Origin: Tanypteryx hageni
Taxonomy: Eukaryota > Arthropoda > Insecta > Odonata > Petaluridae
Direction of reading: 5' to 3'
Assembly (NCBI GenBank): GCA_028673005.1
Contig: CM054112.1
Coordinates: forward strand, 25,843,624-25,907,623
DNA: 64,000 nt
The notes under the pieces: model-generated
Databases searched by the model: none
Told to the model about the DNA's origin: nothing
The model's input: only the letters and a program-made list of their open reading frames with translations
Part shown: positions 1 through 11,765 of the stretch, in pieces
Layout of the letters: every line of letters begins with the position of its first letter
How positions within the stretch are numbered: the first letter of the stretch is position 1
Program-made: the position numbers and the translations under genes

Positions 1-140
1 CTATGGAAACAAGACATTTTTCAGCGATGGCGTCGTACGAGGATGCCAAATTTTTCCTCAGGCTCGCATTTAAGCCGAGGGTGATTTTTTTCACGATAGA
101 TTTTGACAAAAAGTATCGGCTTATATTCGGGCAGATACGG
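1..140. mobile_element. Right end of a truncated DNA transposon (pogo-like terminus)
   Basis: The sequence up to 140 ends in a terminus-like motif. On the minus strand it begins CCGTATCTGCCCGAATATAA, resembling the terminus of the element at 3827-5545 (CCGTAAATACCCGCGTATAA). It abuts a TA at 141-142. The sequence to the right matches another copy at 13726, while the sequence to the left does not, so an insertion at TA is the simplest reading. The left part of the element is outside the window. No coding sequence is visible. Assignment to pogo-like elements is an inference from the terminus alone. Confidence 0.4.
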
Positions 141-949
141 TATTAATGCACTACACTCAGAAACATGTGTTACTTGCTACGATCTTTTGACTACTAGTAG
201 TAGCAGTAATTCACATCATTCATTATAAGTAGGGTGCATGTGCATCTACCAGAAAGATAACTGCGCTGCAGACCCTGCATTATCATACTTCAGAGGCTTT
301 GGCCAGCAACTGCTGCTGCACATTTGCCAGATGTTGCCGAACGCATCGTATTGGTTGGTAATAATGTAAACCTGTATATTTATATGTATTTCTACATCTA
401 CACCATTCTTATCTCCTGATTTTTACTATTTTTTCTGCTGCGTATCCCTTGAAATCTTTTGTATACCACACTTTCGGAAACACTGCGCTAGAAATTATAT
501 ATGTATATAATTTATCTGATATTCAAAGCCATAAAATCTTATAATTCCTTTGTTCCATAGAATAAATTGTAATATGCCTAATCACTGGACGTTAGTCATA
601 GAACATGTTTAATTGTCAAGTAGTTTTTTGCAAGTAAATAACATAATCACTATTATTTGAATTGAGACCATAAGGTATTTTCTGTCTCATAATCCATTAA
701 TAACATAAAAGAATGTATTGAGAAATTAATTAAGTTCATAATAAATATTCAAGAGCACTTGAATTGGAGACACCTGAGACAAGTATTTTGTAAGTGCTTG
801 TTCTTAAATTTTTACAGCCATAAGACAAGCTTGATAATTCCCTGTTGAATAATAAATATTGTTTGACTTTTTCCTCAGTTAGGAAGTTCTGTATTGGAAG
901 GTTACAGTGTTTTAGAACATGTACAATAACTCTTTAATTCTATATTCTT
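141..949 (+). repeat. 0.8 kb direct repeat, copy 1
   Basis: Bases 141-939 align without a gap to 13726-14524, with four substitutions noticed by eye (about 0.5%). The match resumes for about 10 bases after a 5-base insertion in the other copy. This copy lies in what should be the last intron of the EED gene. I recognise no coding sequence or transposon end in it. Its left edge coincides with the end of a DNA transposon, so the original duplication may have extended further left. Confidence 0.9.
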
Positions 950-1079
950 TAAAAAATTTTGATTGCAGGGTTATTGGTGCATAACTATTTCATTACCATA
1001 AATGTACTTATTTGCAAAGTTGTTTAAATAGATACTAATGTACAAACTAAATCTGTAATAATTTGTTTTTATACCTAAG

Positions 1080-1353
1080 CAGGGATGTAACTAGCAAGCC
1101 AACTTTGAGAAGGGGGGGGGGCAGGAGGACTAACTATATTTGGAGGGGCACACTAAAATTAAAAAATATTAATATGAAATTTTTTAAACTTTTTTGCTGC
1201 AATTGTTACACAAATGGAAATTATTTATTAAGGATAAAAACATGAAATACTTGATAAATTTAGTTTTAAAATCAAGTATTCAGCAGGTGGGCCGAAGGAG
1301 GGCTGAGGACTTAAAAAGTGGGACCAGGGTTCTCCCCCCTAGTTAAATCCCTG
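1080..1353. mobile_element. hAT-type MITE with 8-bp target-site duplication
   Basis: A 274-bp non-coding element. The left end reads CAGGGATGTAACTAG and the right end, read on the other strand, CAGGGATTTAACTAG (one mismatch). It is flanked on both sides by TACCTAAG (1072-1079 and 1354-1361), an 8-bp target-site duplication typical of the hAT superfamily. Inside are a G-run near 1112 and no open frame of note. It sits in the intron just upstream of the EED terminal exon. Confidence 0.87.
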
Positions 1354-1486
1354 TACCTAAGAGATTAGCTCTTGAAAATGGATTTCAGTCCATATGAATT
1401 TCATTTTATGCTAAAATTGTTGGATCCATAATGCTTTTTTGAACTTGAATTATGCATTCAATCTTTGTTTTTTTTTATGGTTGAAG

Positions 1487-1687
1487 ATTTTGGCCTTGGG
1501 CAATCAAGTTGGAAGAACATATGTATGGGATTTGGATGTTGAGGATCCAGGGCAGGCAAGATGCCTGACCTTAGCACATCCTAGATGCGTGGCAGCAATT
1601 AGGCAGACCAGCCTTAGCCGTGATGGGAGTGTTTTGCTCTGTGTTTGTGATGATGGCACAATATGGAGATGGGACAAAATAGCTTGA
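1487..1687 (+). CDS. EED: EED / extra sex combs homologue, 3'-terminal coding exon
   Basis: EED is the WD40 beta-propeller subunit of Polycomb repressive complex 2, which binds trimethylated histone tails and stimulates H3K27 methylation in the nucleus. The 66 codons before the TGA match the known C-terminal end of EED closely: LALGNQVG, then [10 protein letters not shown], then [12 protein letters not shown] and the final [11 protein letters not shown] blade, with a short tail (KIA) where vertebrate EED ends a few residues after RWD. The exon start is placed after a T-rich tract and AG at 1485-1486, which puts the conserved ILALGNQ at the first codon in phase 0. The frame is open further upstream, but those residues do not match the family and come from intron. 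About 370 upstream residues must be encoded left of the window. No stop or frameshift interrupts the exon, so it looks functional. Confidence 0.93.
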   Translation: MLALGNQVGRTYVWDLDVEDPGQARCLTLAHPRCVAAIRQTSLSRDGSVLLCVCDDGTIWRWDKIA

Positions 1688-3361
1688 TGTTACTTGTGAA
1701 AATCATAATAGATGTTTTGGTTTTATACTTTCCCTTGCCTTGTGGATATTAGAGGGCTATGAGCTGTGTTTAAAGATTCCCTAATATTTTTGGGATTCAC
1801 TTGAATCATTCCAACAGACTATTAAGTGAGGTATGCAGTATATTGTATTCTCGCATGAATTTGAATCGTGTATTAAATTATTTCATTAATGTGTGAGTAA
1901 ATTTTGAGACTTGCTTTTTAGCAATGGTTTCCCAATATTGAGCATTAAAATAAATTAATGAGGTTTATGTAGTGAAATTTATCTTAACAAAGCTATGATC
2001 ATATCTAACATTTAAAAAAGTTGATTTTCTAGACATATCTACTCCTATGTTTTGAAATGGTTTTAATCTATTATTCTCTCAGAGTTAGGGTGCAACTAAC
2101 GTACAGGCTTGCACAAGTGAGATTAGTGCATGTTGATAATTGTCAGCAACAACTATAATTTCTCAGGAATTTTCCTGCTCATTTTGTAAGAATCAAACCT
2201 CAAAATTTATTCCAGTGACAAAAAGTAATTTAATATCTTAAATGTAAAATGTGAAATTTAAGGCTATGATTAAAGTTGTGCCTACGTAAATATCACTGCC
2301 AATGTTCTGACAAATTTATAACTTTTGTGAACATTTGTTTTATTTTTACAACTGCAAAATGTTTTCATTTTGAATTACACCTGTGCCCCATTACAAGTGA
2401 TACTGTATTTTTCAAACTGCCATTAAAGAATGCAATCTGTGTGGATATTACAAATAACTAAACCTTTGTACTGAATTTTATAAAAGTTTATAAAAATAAT
2501 TGAATTTCGCTCTTAAAAAACTATTATTTGTAGAAATAACCTTTTCAGGTTATATAAACTTTAAGATAAACTTCAACTATGATTCTATGACATTTAAATA
2601 ATAGTTCATTTTTTATATGTAAGTAGTTCAACATTAACTAAGAAGAAATCTTGCCTTCTTAAAACAGAAGGAGATGACATTTTAAAAAAGTATTTATATT
2701 TTAGACTTGGTGCTTTCCCCTAATTCAAATTTATTAATTACTGTATTGACCCGAAAGAAAGATGAAGTATTTTTCTAAAAATTTCTGCAAAAAATCTGAT
2801 GTGGCAACCACATGACTTGCAATTGGCTAGGTAAGAAATTTGATACATATAGCGTTGAAAATTGATACACTAAGATTGTTGGTATTTTATGTGTATCTTG
2901 TTACAATTATAAACACATTTGTTACTTTTTGATTGGTGTGCCAGCAGCAGACAACAATTACACCTGCAGTTTGAAGAGTATAACCTCTATGAGAGCATGC
3001 AATTGGTACAAACTTTGCTAAGTTTTAGCATGATATGAAGACTACTTACTATTTTTAGCAGTTTTAAATAAGTTACCCCAAATCTTAGGATATAAATGAT
3101 AGGTCATGTAGAGAAGAAAGGCACCTCTGTAAAAGGGAATGTATCACAAAGTATAAGACAAAGTTTTGATAGAAATTTTAAGCTAGTGGTAGATTATTAT
3201 GCTGAAGAAACACAATTATGAGGCCGGGAGGAAATATAATGTGATGAAGGTGGAAGCAAGCAAACAGAAACTTGAAGGTGCTAACTCATCAAGGAAATTA
3301 TTTAGTAGAACCAAACGAGGTCATTTTCATGAATTGGAAGAAGAAATTGTAAAATTTGTGC
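1688..3361. other. EED 3' UTR and AT-rich intergenic DNA
   Basis: No gene recognised. The open frames here are short and have no family resemblance. A stretch of roughly 30 bases at 2792 (AAAAAATCTGATGTGG and onward) recurs at 26366 and 26927, so at least part is repetitive. Confidence 0.5.
1949..1954 (+). other. Candidate polyadenylation signal for the EED exon
   Basis: An AATAAA hexamer about 260 bases after the EED stop codon. It is the first clean hexamer after the stop. In AT-rich DNA such hexamers are frequent, so this is only a plausible site. Confidence 0.35.
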
Positions 3362-4094
3362 CTACTCAAAGAACCAGTGTTGCGGAAAATCATCTACTTT
3401 ATTTGTATATGTTATTTTTCTACATAGTCTCCCCCTCCCCCATTGGATACAATGCTGCCAGCACTGAACAAGTTTTTTGAACCCGTCGCTGTAGAACTGT
3501 TCAGGTTGTTCTTGGAACCATTTCCTCATAGCAGCTTGAACTTCATCGTCATGGGTGAAATGAATTCCCTTGAGATGTCTCTTGAGAGCTGCAAACAGCC
3601 AGAAGTCCGACGGTGCCAAATCCGGGCTGTAGGGAGGGTGTGGAAGAACTTCAGAACCGATGCTCTGTATCGCTGCTGAAGTGAAAGCATTGGTGTGTGG
3701 TCTGGCGTTGTCGTGTTGCAGAAGCATCGGCTTTTTGTCCCCAGGCATGCGATTGATTCGTTGTTTCAACTTTTTTAAGGTCTGTACGTAATCCTCAGAG
3801 TTGATTGTCGTACCTTTGACCATGTACCGTAAATACCCGCGTATAATGCGCACTTTTTTCCGAAATATTCGAGTTAAAAATTAGGATGCGTGTTATACGA
3901 GGGTACATATTCTTCCTATTTTCATTTGACCTCATATTTCCACAATTTCGGCAGTAATTACTGCCCGGATATCCTCATATTTTTATTGGTGATTTTTACG
4001 AAAAGTTAGATAGAAAATAGTAAAAATTTATTAACTAATTCTATAAACATACATTAATTAGATATGAAAAGAATGAATTAAGTATTTATTCATT

Positions 4095-4160
4095 TTAAAA
4101 GCCAAGAAAGTCTTCGTCGCTGGACCATTCTTCTTCGATGTTGTTATCGGAATCGTCATA
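4095..4160 (-). pseudogene. C-terminal scrap of the pogo-like transposase
   Basis: On the minus strand about 21 codons before a TAA read as an acidic tail, EEEWSSDEDFLGF at the end. An acidic C-terminus closing with a short FLGF or similar is common in pogo/jerky (CENP-B-like) transposases, and its position next to a terminus of the element fits. The frame is closed by a stop just upstream. Too short to be sure. Confidence 0.45.
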
Positions 4161-4655
4161 TTACGCATGACGTCACACTACACTGGCGCCCGGGAGTACG
4201 CTGGGAGTTGATGCTTCTTGGAGAACTAAATAAAGTTATCGTTCCCTACTTTTCTCATTCATACCTGGTTTATTCTTGATTCTTCGAGTCTGTAGTTAAT
4301 TATGGTTATTTGATATCGTGTTTACGTGCTCCCGAGTGTTCTAATAAGGGTAAAACTGAAGGTTGGGCGAACCCGTCCACCTCAAGCGTGACTAAAACGT
4401 ATGTAAAAAATTAAGGATTATCGTCATTCCATTTTATTAGCTCAAAGAATGTCATATGCCATACTATGAAATTAATATAATTCGATTTATTAAGACCTAA
4501 TATCACCTTGTAAGTAAACAGTATGTAATGATTAAGTTAGCTGACGTTCTTTTGGAACGTTATTCGAAAATTTCATTTCGCACTTTCATTATGTTACCAA
4601 TACCAATACATAATACCAATAATTCGATCATTGCTTTAGAACACGTTACACTATA

Positions 4656-5407
4656 CAGGGTGTCCCAGAAGTCCGGCCTCATAGGACAACTTTGTTATTT
4701 TGCAGAATATCTCAAAATAATAAGAGATCAGTTGTTTGCAATAAGCTATTTTTCGGGAGAAATATTGATTTTTTTTTCGTCTAGAGCCTTCCGTTCGACC
4801 GCTACTCTCTTGGCTCATCAATGGTTAAGTGACTCTGTCCCAGAAGTCCGGCCACATAGGACAACTTTGTTATTTTGCAGAATATCTAAAAATAATAAGA
4901 GATCAAAGTTGTTTGCGATAGGCTATTTTTCGGGAGAAATGTTGATTTTGTTTGTCTAAGCAGGATAAGAAGCCTTGAAGAACTTCGGGAGAACATCTGT
5001 GCAGCATGCGCAGAAATTACTCCGCAAACATTGCTACGTGTACGGAGAAGCTTGAGGGAACGAATCAGAATGAGTGTACGCCAGCATGGATACCAATTTG
5101 AAAATTTATTTTAAATGTGCAATATACACTGCTGCATGAGTTTTTGGAGTTTTTATTCATTTTTGTTGCAACTCCTATTCACATAGCCGGCTCCAAGCTC
5201 CTTTATGTGGACGTAGGAATTTCCGCCGAGTCACTTAACCATTGATGAGCCAAGAGAGTAGCGGTCGAACGGAAGGCTATAGACAATAAAAATCAACATT
5301 TATCCCGAAAATTAGCCTATTGCGAACAACTTTGATCTCTTATTATTTTTAGATATTCTGCAAAATAACAAAGTTGTCCTATGTGGCCGGACTTCTGGGA
5401 CACCCTG
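4656..5407. mobile_element. IS630/DUF4817-type element nested in the pogo-like element
   Basis: A 752-bp deletion derivative with about 180-bp terminal inverted repeats (4656-4836 against 5229-5407), beginning CAGGGTGTCCCAGAAGTCC. It is flanked by TA (4654-4655, 5408-5409). The first roughly 120 bases of the left repeat are present a second time at about 4838-4960, so the left terminus is tandemly duplicated. The interior keeps only the last 47 codons of a transposase. This is the youngest of three nested insertions. Confidence 0.85.
4971..5114 (+). pseudogene. C-terminal remnant of a DUF4817/DDE_3-type transposase
   Basis: The 47 codons before a TAA read SLEELRENICAACAEITPQ, then LRVRRSLRERI, and end HGYQFENLF. 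This is the characteristic C-terminal end of IS630-related transposases with a DUF4817 helix-turn-helix, which close with a motif such as NGxHFE. The catalytic domain is gone. The same family supplies the better preserved copy at 15719-16945. Confidence 0.72.
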
Positions 5408-5790
5408 TATACTTTATTCTGGATCGGTAACGCTAAAAAAATCGGTGCGCACTATACGCGGGTATATAGAAAAATCATAGATTACGAGGCTGAAAACCCC
5501 CCTGCGCGTTGTACGAGGGTGCGCATTATACGCGGGTATTTACGGTAATCCTGGTGAACTATGCCTCTGTAATCCCAGAAAATGGTGAGCATGCGGAAAG
5601 TTGAGTCTTGAATTTTTTCACTCTGGGAGAAGTGGGGTGGCGATAATCGAGTGACTGGTTTTTCATTTCCGAGTCATAATGATGCACCCAACTCTTGTCA
5701 CCTGTCACGATGCTGTACAGAAAAAGTCATTACCCTCCCTTTCATAGCGAGCGAGTAACCGTGGACTTGCTTCCAGTCTCATAAATCCGG

Positions 5791-6303
5791 CGGCTCTGCA
5801 TATAAAAAAAACACGGCAAAAAAGTTCATCTCCAAAATTACCAAATAGAAAATGAAAACGAAGCAAAAATATATTACATTGAAAGAATACTTTGTGATAC
5901 TTAAATTACATTTTAAATAGTAGATAAAATTAAATGAGAAATGAGCACTCACCCAAACAAGTTGACATCGGCTATGGTGCGGTGGTGGTAGGTATTAGTT
6001 TCTGTTCGGCCTTATAGGTTATGGATCATGTGTGTTTTCGTCTGAAGACAAAACCTCGATCTCCATTTCTAAAGTGGAATGTAGAAATGCAGCTCGAGAT
6101 AGGCGAAATTTGGTTAGAGCGAAAATTTTAGCTCCTTGATCCTTTTTTATCCTCGTAAGAGCGAAAAATTAGCTCGAACAGTGAAAAACAAGCATGTAAA
6201 AACCCATCTCGTGTAAGCGAAAACTCGTAAAGCGGTTGCTCGTATAGCGAGGGTTGAGTGTAATGTCAAACCTATACATAGTTGCTGTTGCAATTATGCT
6301 CGC
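5791..6303. other. Non-coding stretch with a possible MITE end
   Basis: No gene. From about 6064 the sequence is rich in AGCGAAAA-type words, and it ends near 6262 in CGTATAGCGAGGGTTGAGTG followed by TA, which looks like the right terminus of a pogo- or mariner-type MITE. I did not find its left end. Confidence 0.3.
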
Positions 6304-8439
6304 TTATTTTTTGTAAATGAAGAAGATTCGCCTGTCTTTTAGGGCGGCGAACTTATCCACAATGTCTTCATGAAAAGGTTGACTTTTCATAATTTCACTT
6401 AAGAGTTCTTTTTGGATACAAATATTCGCCAATGGAGACAGTCTCTGCCGTGACACTGGATTTCTTAGGTACGTCTTAGTTCTATTCAAGCACGAAAAAC
6501 TTCTTTCCACTGATACACTTGTTGAAGGTATAGTCAGAATTAAAGAAAAAAGTCTGGACGCCTTTTGGAATACGTCCTTATGTAATTCATTTTCACGAAG
6601 AAGTGAAATCACTTGTAAGGGGAACATTCCTATATTGAACATCTTGGTAGAGCAGTTCAGTTTTCAGTCGCGGAATTTTCTTAAATGGAGTTGGGTATAT
6701 TTCTTGTAAAGAAGAAAGCGCATTATTCGGGAATATTGTTGAGTACTCTTCAAATTTTGAAATATCCGCCAGGCCAAGAAAACTTAACTTATTAATGTCT
6801 TGAAATCTAGTGTTCAGCTCCATTAAAATGCTATCTATTATTTCATAGTGCAACATTCTGTAATTCAGAACCATTTTCTCTTCCGTTAAGTTGCTGTACT
6901 TCCTTCCTGATAGGTCACTTCTGTGTTTGGCCGTTTCAAAAATTTTGTCATAGCATTCTTTATTCCTCTTATTGCCAATTATATTGCAGGTGCTGTTAAT
7001 TTTGGAATCACAGAAATTGATATCCAAGGATTTCTTTTGCAAAACATCAAATGAAACACTAGTTACTTGGAAAATGTCATTAAAAACTAGAGCTAAGAAT
7101 GCAAAGTCAAAATCGTGCATTTCATTCAGAAACCCTCTTGAAAGACGAACGGCTCTCTCTCCTGACTCGATGTCCGCAAGAATTTTTTCGAAAACAGTTT
7201 TTAATCCATCCCACTCCTCGACAATTACACTGAGAAGTTTTGAATTTGAAGACCAGCGGGTATCTGTCACTGTTGGTACACGTCTTCCAATAACTGTATT
7301 CATTGCGTAATTTCGTTTTGCCGAATGATGGAAAAAAGAGGGTATCCCGCTAATGCTATCGAAAAATATGCGGCATTTTGAAATTTGTTTGCAACTTTGT
7401 TGCAATACAAGGTTCAGACGATGCGCTAAGCAGTGGACAAAGACAGCTGGGCAGCCTCTTCTTTTACTTTCTTTTGAAGTCCATTCAAATGCCCAGACAT
7501 CACGCTGGCGCCATCGTAACACTGGCCAACCAGTTTGCTTCTGTAATCAAACTGCCCTAAACTGTGTCTACTAAATTGAATCGAGTTTGTGATGTTCGGT
7601 CAGAACTGACATTATGAAATCCTAAGAAACGTTCTACCAATTTAGCATCTGAATTAATTAATCTCAGTATGGTTGAACATTGTGATTTTTTAATAATGTC
7701 GGTAGTATCGTCTATCTGGACAGAAAAGAAGTCCGCAATACTAATTTCATTTTTAACATACTCTTGAATGTAGTTTGAAATACATTCAATTAATTTGTTT
7801 TGCATTGTCTTAGACTCTCCAGTGAATACACCACTAATATTTTTAGAGGGGCTTTGAATTTCTAAAGGCCTTCTTGAAATCAACAAGGATAAAAGTTCTT
7901 TGAAATTTCCTCGGTTCAGAGAAGAAGTTCCTTCGTCATGTCCGCGGAATGCAAGTTCTTGTATGCTTAGATTCAAGACTGCGTCAATGACCGTGTGCAT
8001 GAAGAGCCTGTTTAATCGAAAATTTTCATTGTATTGAGCGAGATAGAGCCGATAATTTTTCTTCAGGGCGTCGACAATTGTATTCCTATTCTTTTCAAGA
8101 TTCTTAAACTGTAACATGCACTTAAGGTGTTCAGATGAATCTGAATGTTTGTGAAGTGCACGATTCAAGAAGTCACAAAATCCTACCTTGTTCCAAATGT
8201 GCTTCTTGACTCCAACAAGCAGGTAAGGCCAACAAAATAGTTTTTGGATGGTAATGACTTCCGTATAACCATGGATATTCATTGTACCGCGAACTTTTAA
8301 AATGTTTGATGTACGATTTTCCAGAACATTTTATCTCCTTTTTTACACTCACGCTGATAAAAGGTGTAGGTCTCCCAAAAAGTAAAAGATCTTTTTTATC
8401 GTCCTCCATCGCGGAAAGGGCGTTTCTATTACTACACAC
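6304..8439 (-). pseudogene. hAT transposase pseudogene, ZMYM1-like
   Basis: A hAT-superfamily transposase of the ZMYM1 / TTF-zinc-finger type, read right to left in at least three frames. The N-terminal part includes DLLLFGRPTPF and the TTF-like segment around WLYGSHYHPKTILLALPACW. Next comes the catalytic region with FSVQIDDTTDI (first Asp) near 7730. The conserved CYDGASVMSG block follows near 7520, then VHCLAHRLNLVL, then VTDTRWSSNSKLL. The C-terminal dimerisation domain is STSVSVERSFSCLNRTKTYL near 6500. Frameshifts occur near 8200, near 7440 and near 6600. A working enzyme needs one frame of about 700 residues, so this copy is dead. I could not identify its terminal inverted repeats. Confidence 0.9.
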
Positions 8440-8680
8440 ACTGCGTCATTGGAAGGATTCATATTTACTTAACTATTTAACACTCAGGAATAAGAACCTT
8501 TTGATCTCCTCTTGGCATTGAAACATCGTTTTGAATGCACTTCACAATAGCACGTGCACTCCCAGGGTTCACTGAAATAACGGGCGCTCAACGTCCACGG
8601 CCAGCGAAGTTACACAGGCTTGTCCCAACTGGGCGAGTGAAGCTGGAAAGCGCGTGGATGAGAAGAACTGCACTCCAGCC

Positions 8681-11600
8681 CAGTGTTTCTCAACCGGTGG
8701 GACGCGTCCCGCTGGTGGGACTCGAAAGCCTTCTAGCTGGGACTCAAGCGGTTTGAAGATATTTTGGTGGCCCAATCGGCTATGGGTAACCTGGGATTAT
8801 ATTGTAATCTCTAAAAAGGATCGAAGAAAATGTTTTAGAGAAGCGATTTGAAAACAAATGACAGGGACCGATGATATGAGTTAAATCCGATCATAAAACC
8901 TATTCCAGAGATTTCATTTTCGGTCCTTCTGCGAATGTCTCCCGCCGGCTCACGAAACCTCCAGACTCGAACATTGTACAGCAGGGGGGCTACCGAATTT
9001 CCTTGGGAGCCTAAATCTCCCTAATTACCCAGCTCACCGTCAAAATGAAAAATGCGTTGCTTAGTGCTTTATCTTTTTTACTACCTTCCTATTTCTTTTT
9101 CTGGGAAAAGATCAAAATGCTTAAGCATCACGGGAAATATCTTTTGCGTATTGTGGTGCGTATTCCTCCTAGCCCTCTGCTGCATTCTCATTTAGTAATA
9201 TGAATGATCTTAGTGAACATTGTCGTTTTGCCTGGAGTGGAAGAAGTACGTTCGTATTGTGTGATTTCAAGGAGGAAGACTTTTCACCATTTCTGCCACT
9301 AAGCTAGCGAAACATCGACCTGGGAAACCATTTTGTTCCATAAAGGTGAGTTATTTTTATATTAATGTAATAAGTTTAATGAAATCGGCACTACTTATTC
9401 ACACAGGTAGAAACGCCATTCTACTTTAGTTTTGTAATTGTCTTATTGCGTATATTGCTTTTTGTAATGTTTGACAATTCCCCCAGATGAAAGTCATTGA
9501 ACGGTATATTTGTCCACAAACCTGAAACATTATATTACCCCAGAGTCTTGATTAATCGAAGCTGAAGGGACTGCACCGATTTCCGACAATCAAAATCAGA
9601 TGATAAGAAACGTCTCAAATCAGAAAATACGTTCCGATTTTCATGTAAAATATCATTAAAGAACTCCATCACCTATTTTCCCGGCATGTATGGTAAACAT
9701 ATATGCCGGGAAACATGACATACATACGAGTCAACTTTGATGCGATTATATCGAACATTACACTTTTCATTTACAGATTTTCAAATCGATTCTTTACCAA
9801 ATTTTTTCTCATGCGCCGGAACCTCTCTAATCTTCTAATAATCTCATCTAATTGCGAATGCATTGTAATTATATTCTATTAAAATATCAATACACATTTA
9901 GTGCATCGCTGTTACGGCAGAATATCTGGAGCCATTTCTTATCCTTACTGTCGCTAAACAATCACTGACTTTTCTTAGTCCATGGGTAATGAGATAATGT
10001 TTTATCCTGTTTGTATTTCCATATTTTATTTTTATATAATTATTTAATGATTTATAGTAGCTAAGAATATATTCTTTGGACGATATACGACTTAATTTTT
10101 AGTGTAATGGTAGTAATAATTTCAATTCATTCCTTAAATTCAATTTCATTTTTACGTATTGCTTTATATTTCCATTTTTTACCATCAGAATCAAAATGAG
10201 TAACAAAGGACTTAAAAGATTTGGATTCATCTCATTGGAAACAACGAACTCTGAAGAAGGGATTCCAGCGGAGAAGAGACAGAAAAAGAGCGTTAGAAGA
10301 AAGTACAACGAAAGCTACATACAGTATGGATTTTCGAAGAGAGGAACTGATAATGCACCTGTTCTATTATGTGTTGTATGTGGAGAAACTTTAACGAATG
10401 AAGCCTCAAAATTTGAAGAGACATTTGGAGGGAAAACATCCTCACTTAAAAGATACGCCTATTGATTATTTCCAAAGGCTTAATTCAGCAATGAAAGCTC
10501 AACAAAAAAATATGCTTGCTTTTTCAAATGTTGGCTCTGCCGCCCTTCGCGCATCCTTTTTAGTCTCTTTGCGAATTGCGAAATGTACAAAACCATACAC
10601 AATAGGTGAAATATTAATAAAACCAGCGATGATAGATGCTTGTCGAGAGATTCTTGGCGATGGAGCAGTAAATAAGATTACTACTATCCCACTTTCAAAC
10701 GATACAGTTAAGCGTCGCATTGAAAGCATGTCTTGTGATAACGAGGTTTAACTCATTACCCGTTTGAAAAAATCAGTTTTTTTCTCTTCAGATGAATCTT
10801 GGAATATTTCGAGCAGTGCCATTTTAACGGGATATGTTAGACATATCTATGAAGACGAATTATTTGAGGATATTTTAATGGTTTGTAGTTTGCATTCAAA
10901 AACAAGTTCAGAAATATTCCGCGTTATTAATGATTACTTTTTAACTAAGGGCCTAGATTGGAAATGTTTAATTGGTCTTTGTTCAGATGGCGCTGCTGCA
11001 ATGACAGATTTGCACTCCGGAGTCGCAGCAAAAATTTGCGAAGTTGCACATAATGATTTTCAAGCCACACATTGTATGATCCATCGCGGACAACTAGCTG
11101 GTAAAGTAATGGTAACGGAACTCTCTGATGTGTTGTCTGATTGTATTAAAGTGGTGAATTTTATCAAAGCCAATGCACTAAACAGCCGATTATTTAAAGT
11201 TTTTTTGTGGTTAGATGGATGCAGAACATGCGACTCTTTTGTTACATACGGAAGTTAGATGGTTATCACGTGGAAAGGTGTTATCTCGTGTCTTTGAACT
11301 CAGAGAGGAAATTAGGAGTTTCTTGATTCTAAAGAGATCAAAACTAGCAGGGTTGTTTGATAACACTAATTGGGGTTCGAAATTGGCATATTTGGCGGAC
11401 ATATTTTCACATATAAATTAACTAAATTTGCGATTACAAGGCCCAAAGTCTTCCACCTTCCACCTCGCAATTACGATAGAAGTGTTCAAAAAGAAATTAA
11501 TTGTTTGAAAAAATAGGGTAGATGTAGTAATATTTGATGTTTCATTGCTTTTCTGAAGTTGTAGACAACAGAGGATTAATAATATTTCCAAGCTTGTTTC

Positions 11601-11765
11601 CGAACATTTAGATAAACTGGAGATCGAATTCAATAAATATTTTCCTTCTGAAGATGATGCAAGAATTGGTTTTTGTGGGTACTAGATCCATTCATTCATT
11701 ATGAGTCTGAGACAAATAAGCTATCTCTTTCAGTCTCAGAGCAGGATAGCTTGATTGTCAATGTA
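8681..11765 (+). mobile_element. hAT element of the ZBED5/SCAND3 (Charlie-like) type, right end lost
   Basis: The left end begins CAGTGTTTCTCAACCGGTGG, the classic terminus of Charlie-like hAT elements. About 1.5 kb of leader follows before the transposase frame, including a quasi-palindrome with 11-bp perfect arms at 9677-9687 and 9703-9713. The transposase homology stops near 11765 before the dimerisation domain, and no matching right terminus is visible, so the 3' part is deleted. Confidence 0.7.
10196..11765 (+). pseudogene. hAT transposase pseudogene, ZBED5/SCAND3-like
   Basis: Begins at an ATG with a basic leader, KRFGFISLETTN. A BED-type zinc finger follows, LLCVVCGETLTNEA, then NLKRHLEGKHPHLKD, which lies in another frame after a 1-base shift near 10410. 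The conserved CTKPYTIGE and NDTVKRRI come next, then the catalytic block FSSDESWNISSSAIL (a TAA interrupts near 10750), then LCSDGAAAMT, CMIHRGQLAGK and [20 protein letters not shown] after a frameshift near 11215. The last recognisable parts are [13 protein letters not shown] and, after further damage, KLEIEFNKYFPSEDDARIG. The C-terminal dimerisation domain is missing. Protein family assignment is firm, activity excluded. Confidence 0.9.

Larger units (their letters stand above)
3827..5545. mobile_element. Pogo-like TIR element inserted in the mariner
   Basis: The left end reads CCGTAAATACCCGCGTATAA and the right end is its inverted copy, extending to about 27 bp of near-perfect terminal inverted repeat. 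The element is flanked by TA at 3825-3826 and 5546-5547, the target duplication of Tc1/mariner/pogo elements. It interrupts the mariner reading frame and so is younger than the mariner. Inside are a C-terminal transposase scrap (4095-4160, minus) and a second nested element (4656-5407). It is a deletion derivative. Confidence 0.75.
3362..5790 (-). pseudogene. Mariner transposase pseudogene, split by a nested insertion
   Basis: A Tc1/mariner-superfamily DDD transposase remnant read on the minus strand. The upstream part (about 5790 to 5546) encodes the first catalytic block, VTGDKSWVHHYDSE, with one frameshift just before it and at least one stop after it. The downstream part (3823 to 3362) encodes MVKGTTINSEDY, then LLQHDNARPH with the second catalytic Asp, then HPPYSPDLAPSDFWLF with the third, and ends at a TAG. 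Between the halves sits a 1719-bp element at a duplicated TA. The N-terminal DNA-binding half upstream of about 5790 is not recognisable. Mariner transposases are about 345 residues; only some 240 remain. It cannot be active. Confidence 0.88.

Noticed and set aside
141..949. LTRs of a retrotransposon (copies at 141 and 13726)
   Set aside because: No TG...CA ends, primer-binding site or gag/pol between them; the interval holds unrelated DNA transposons and the EED exon.
6064..6262. Complete MITE with CGAGGGTTGAGTG end
   Set aside because: Only the right end is convincing; no left inverted end or duplication was found.
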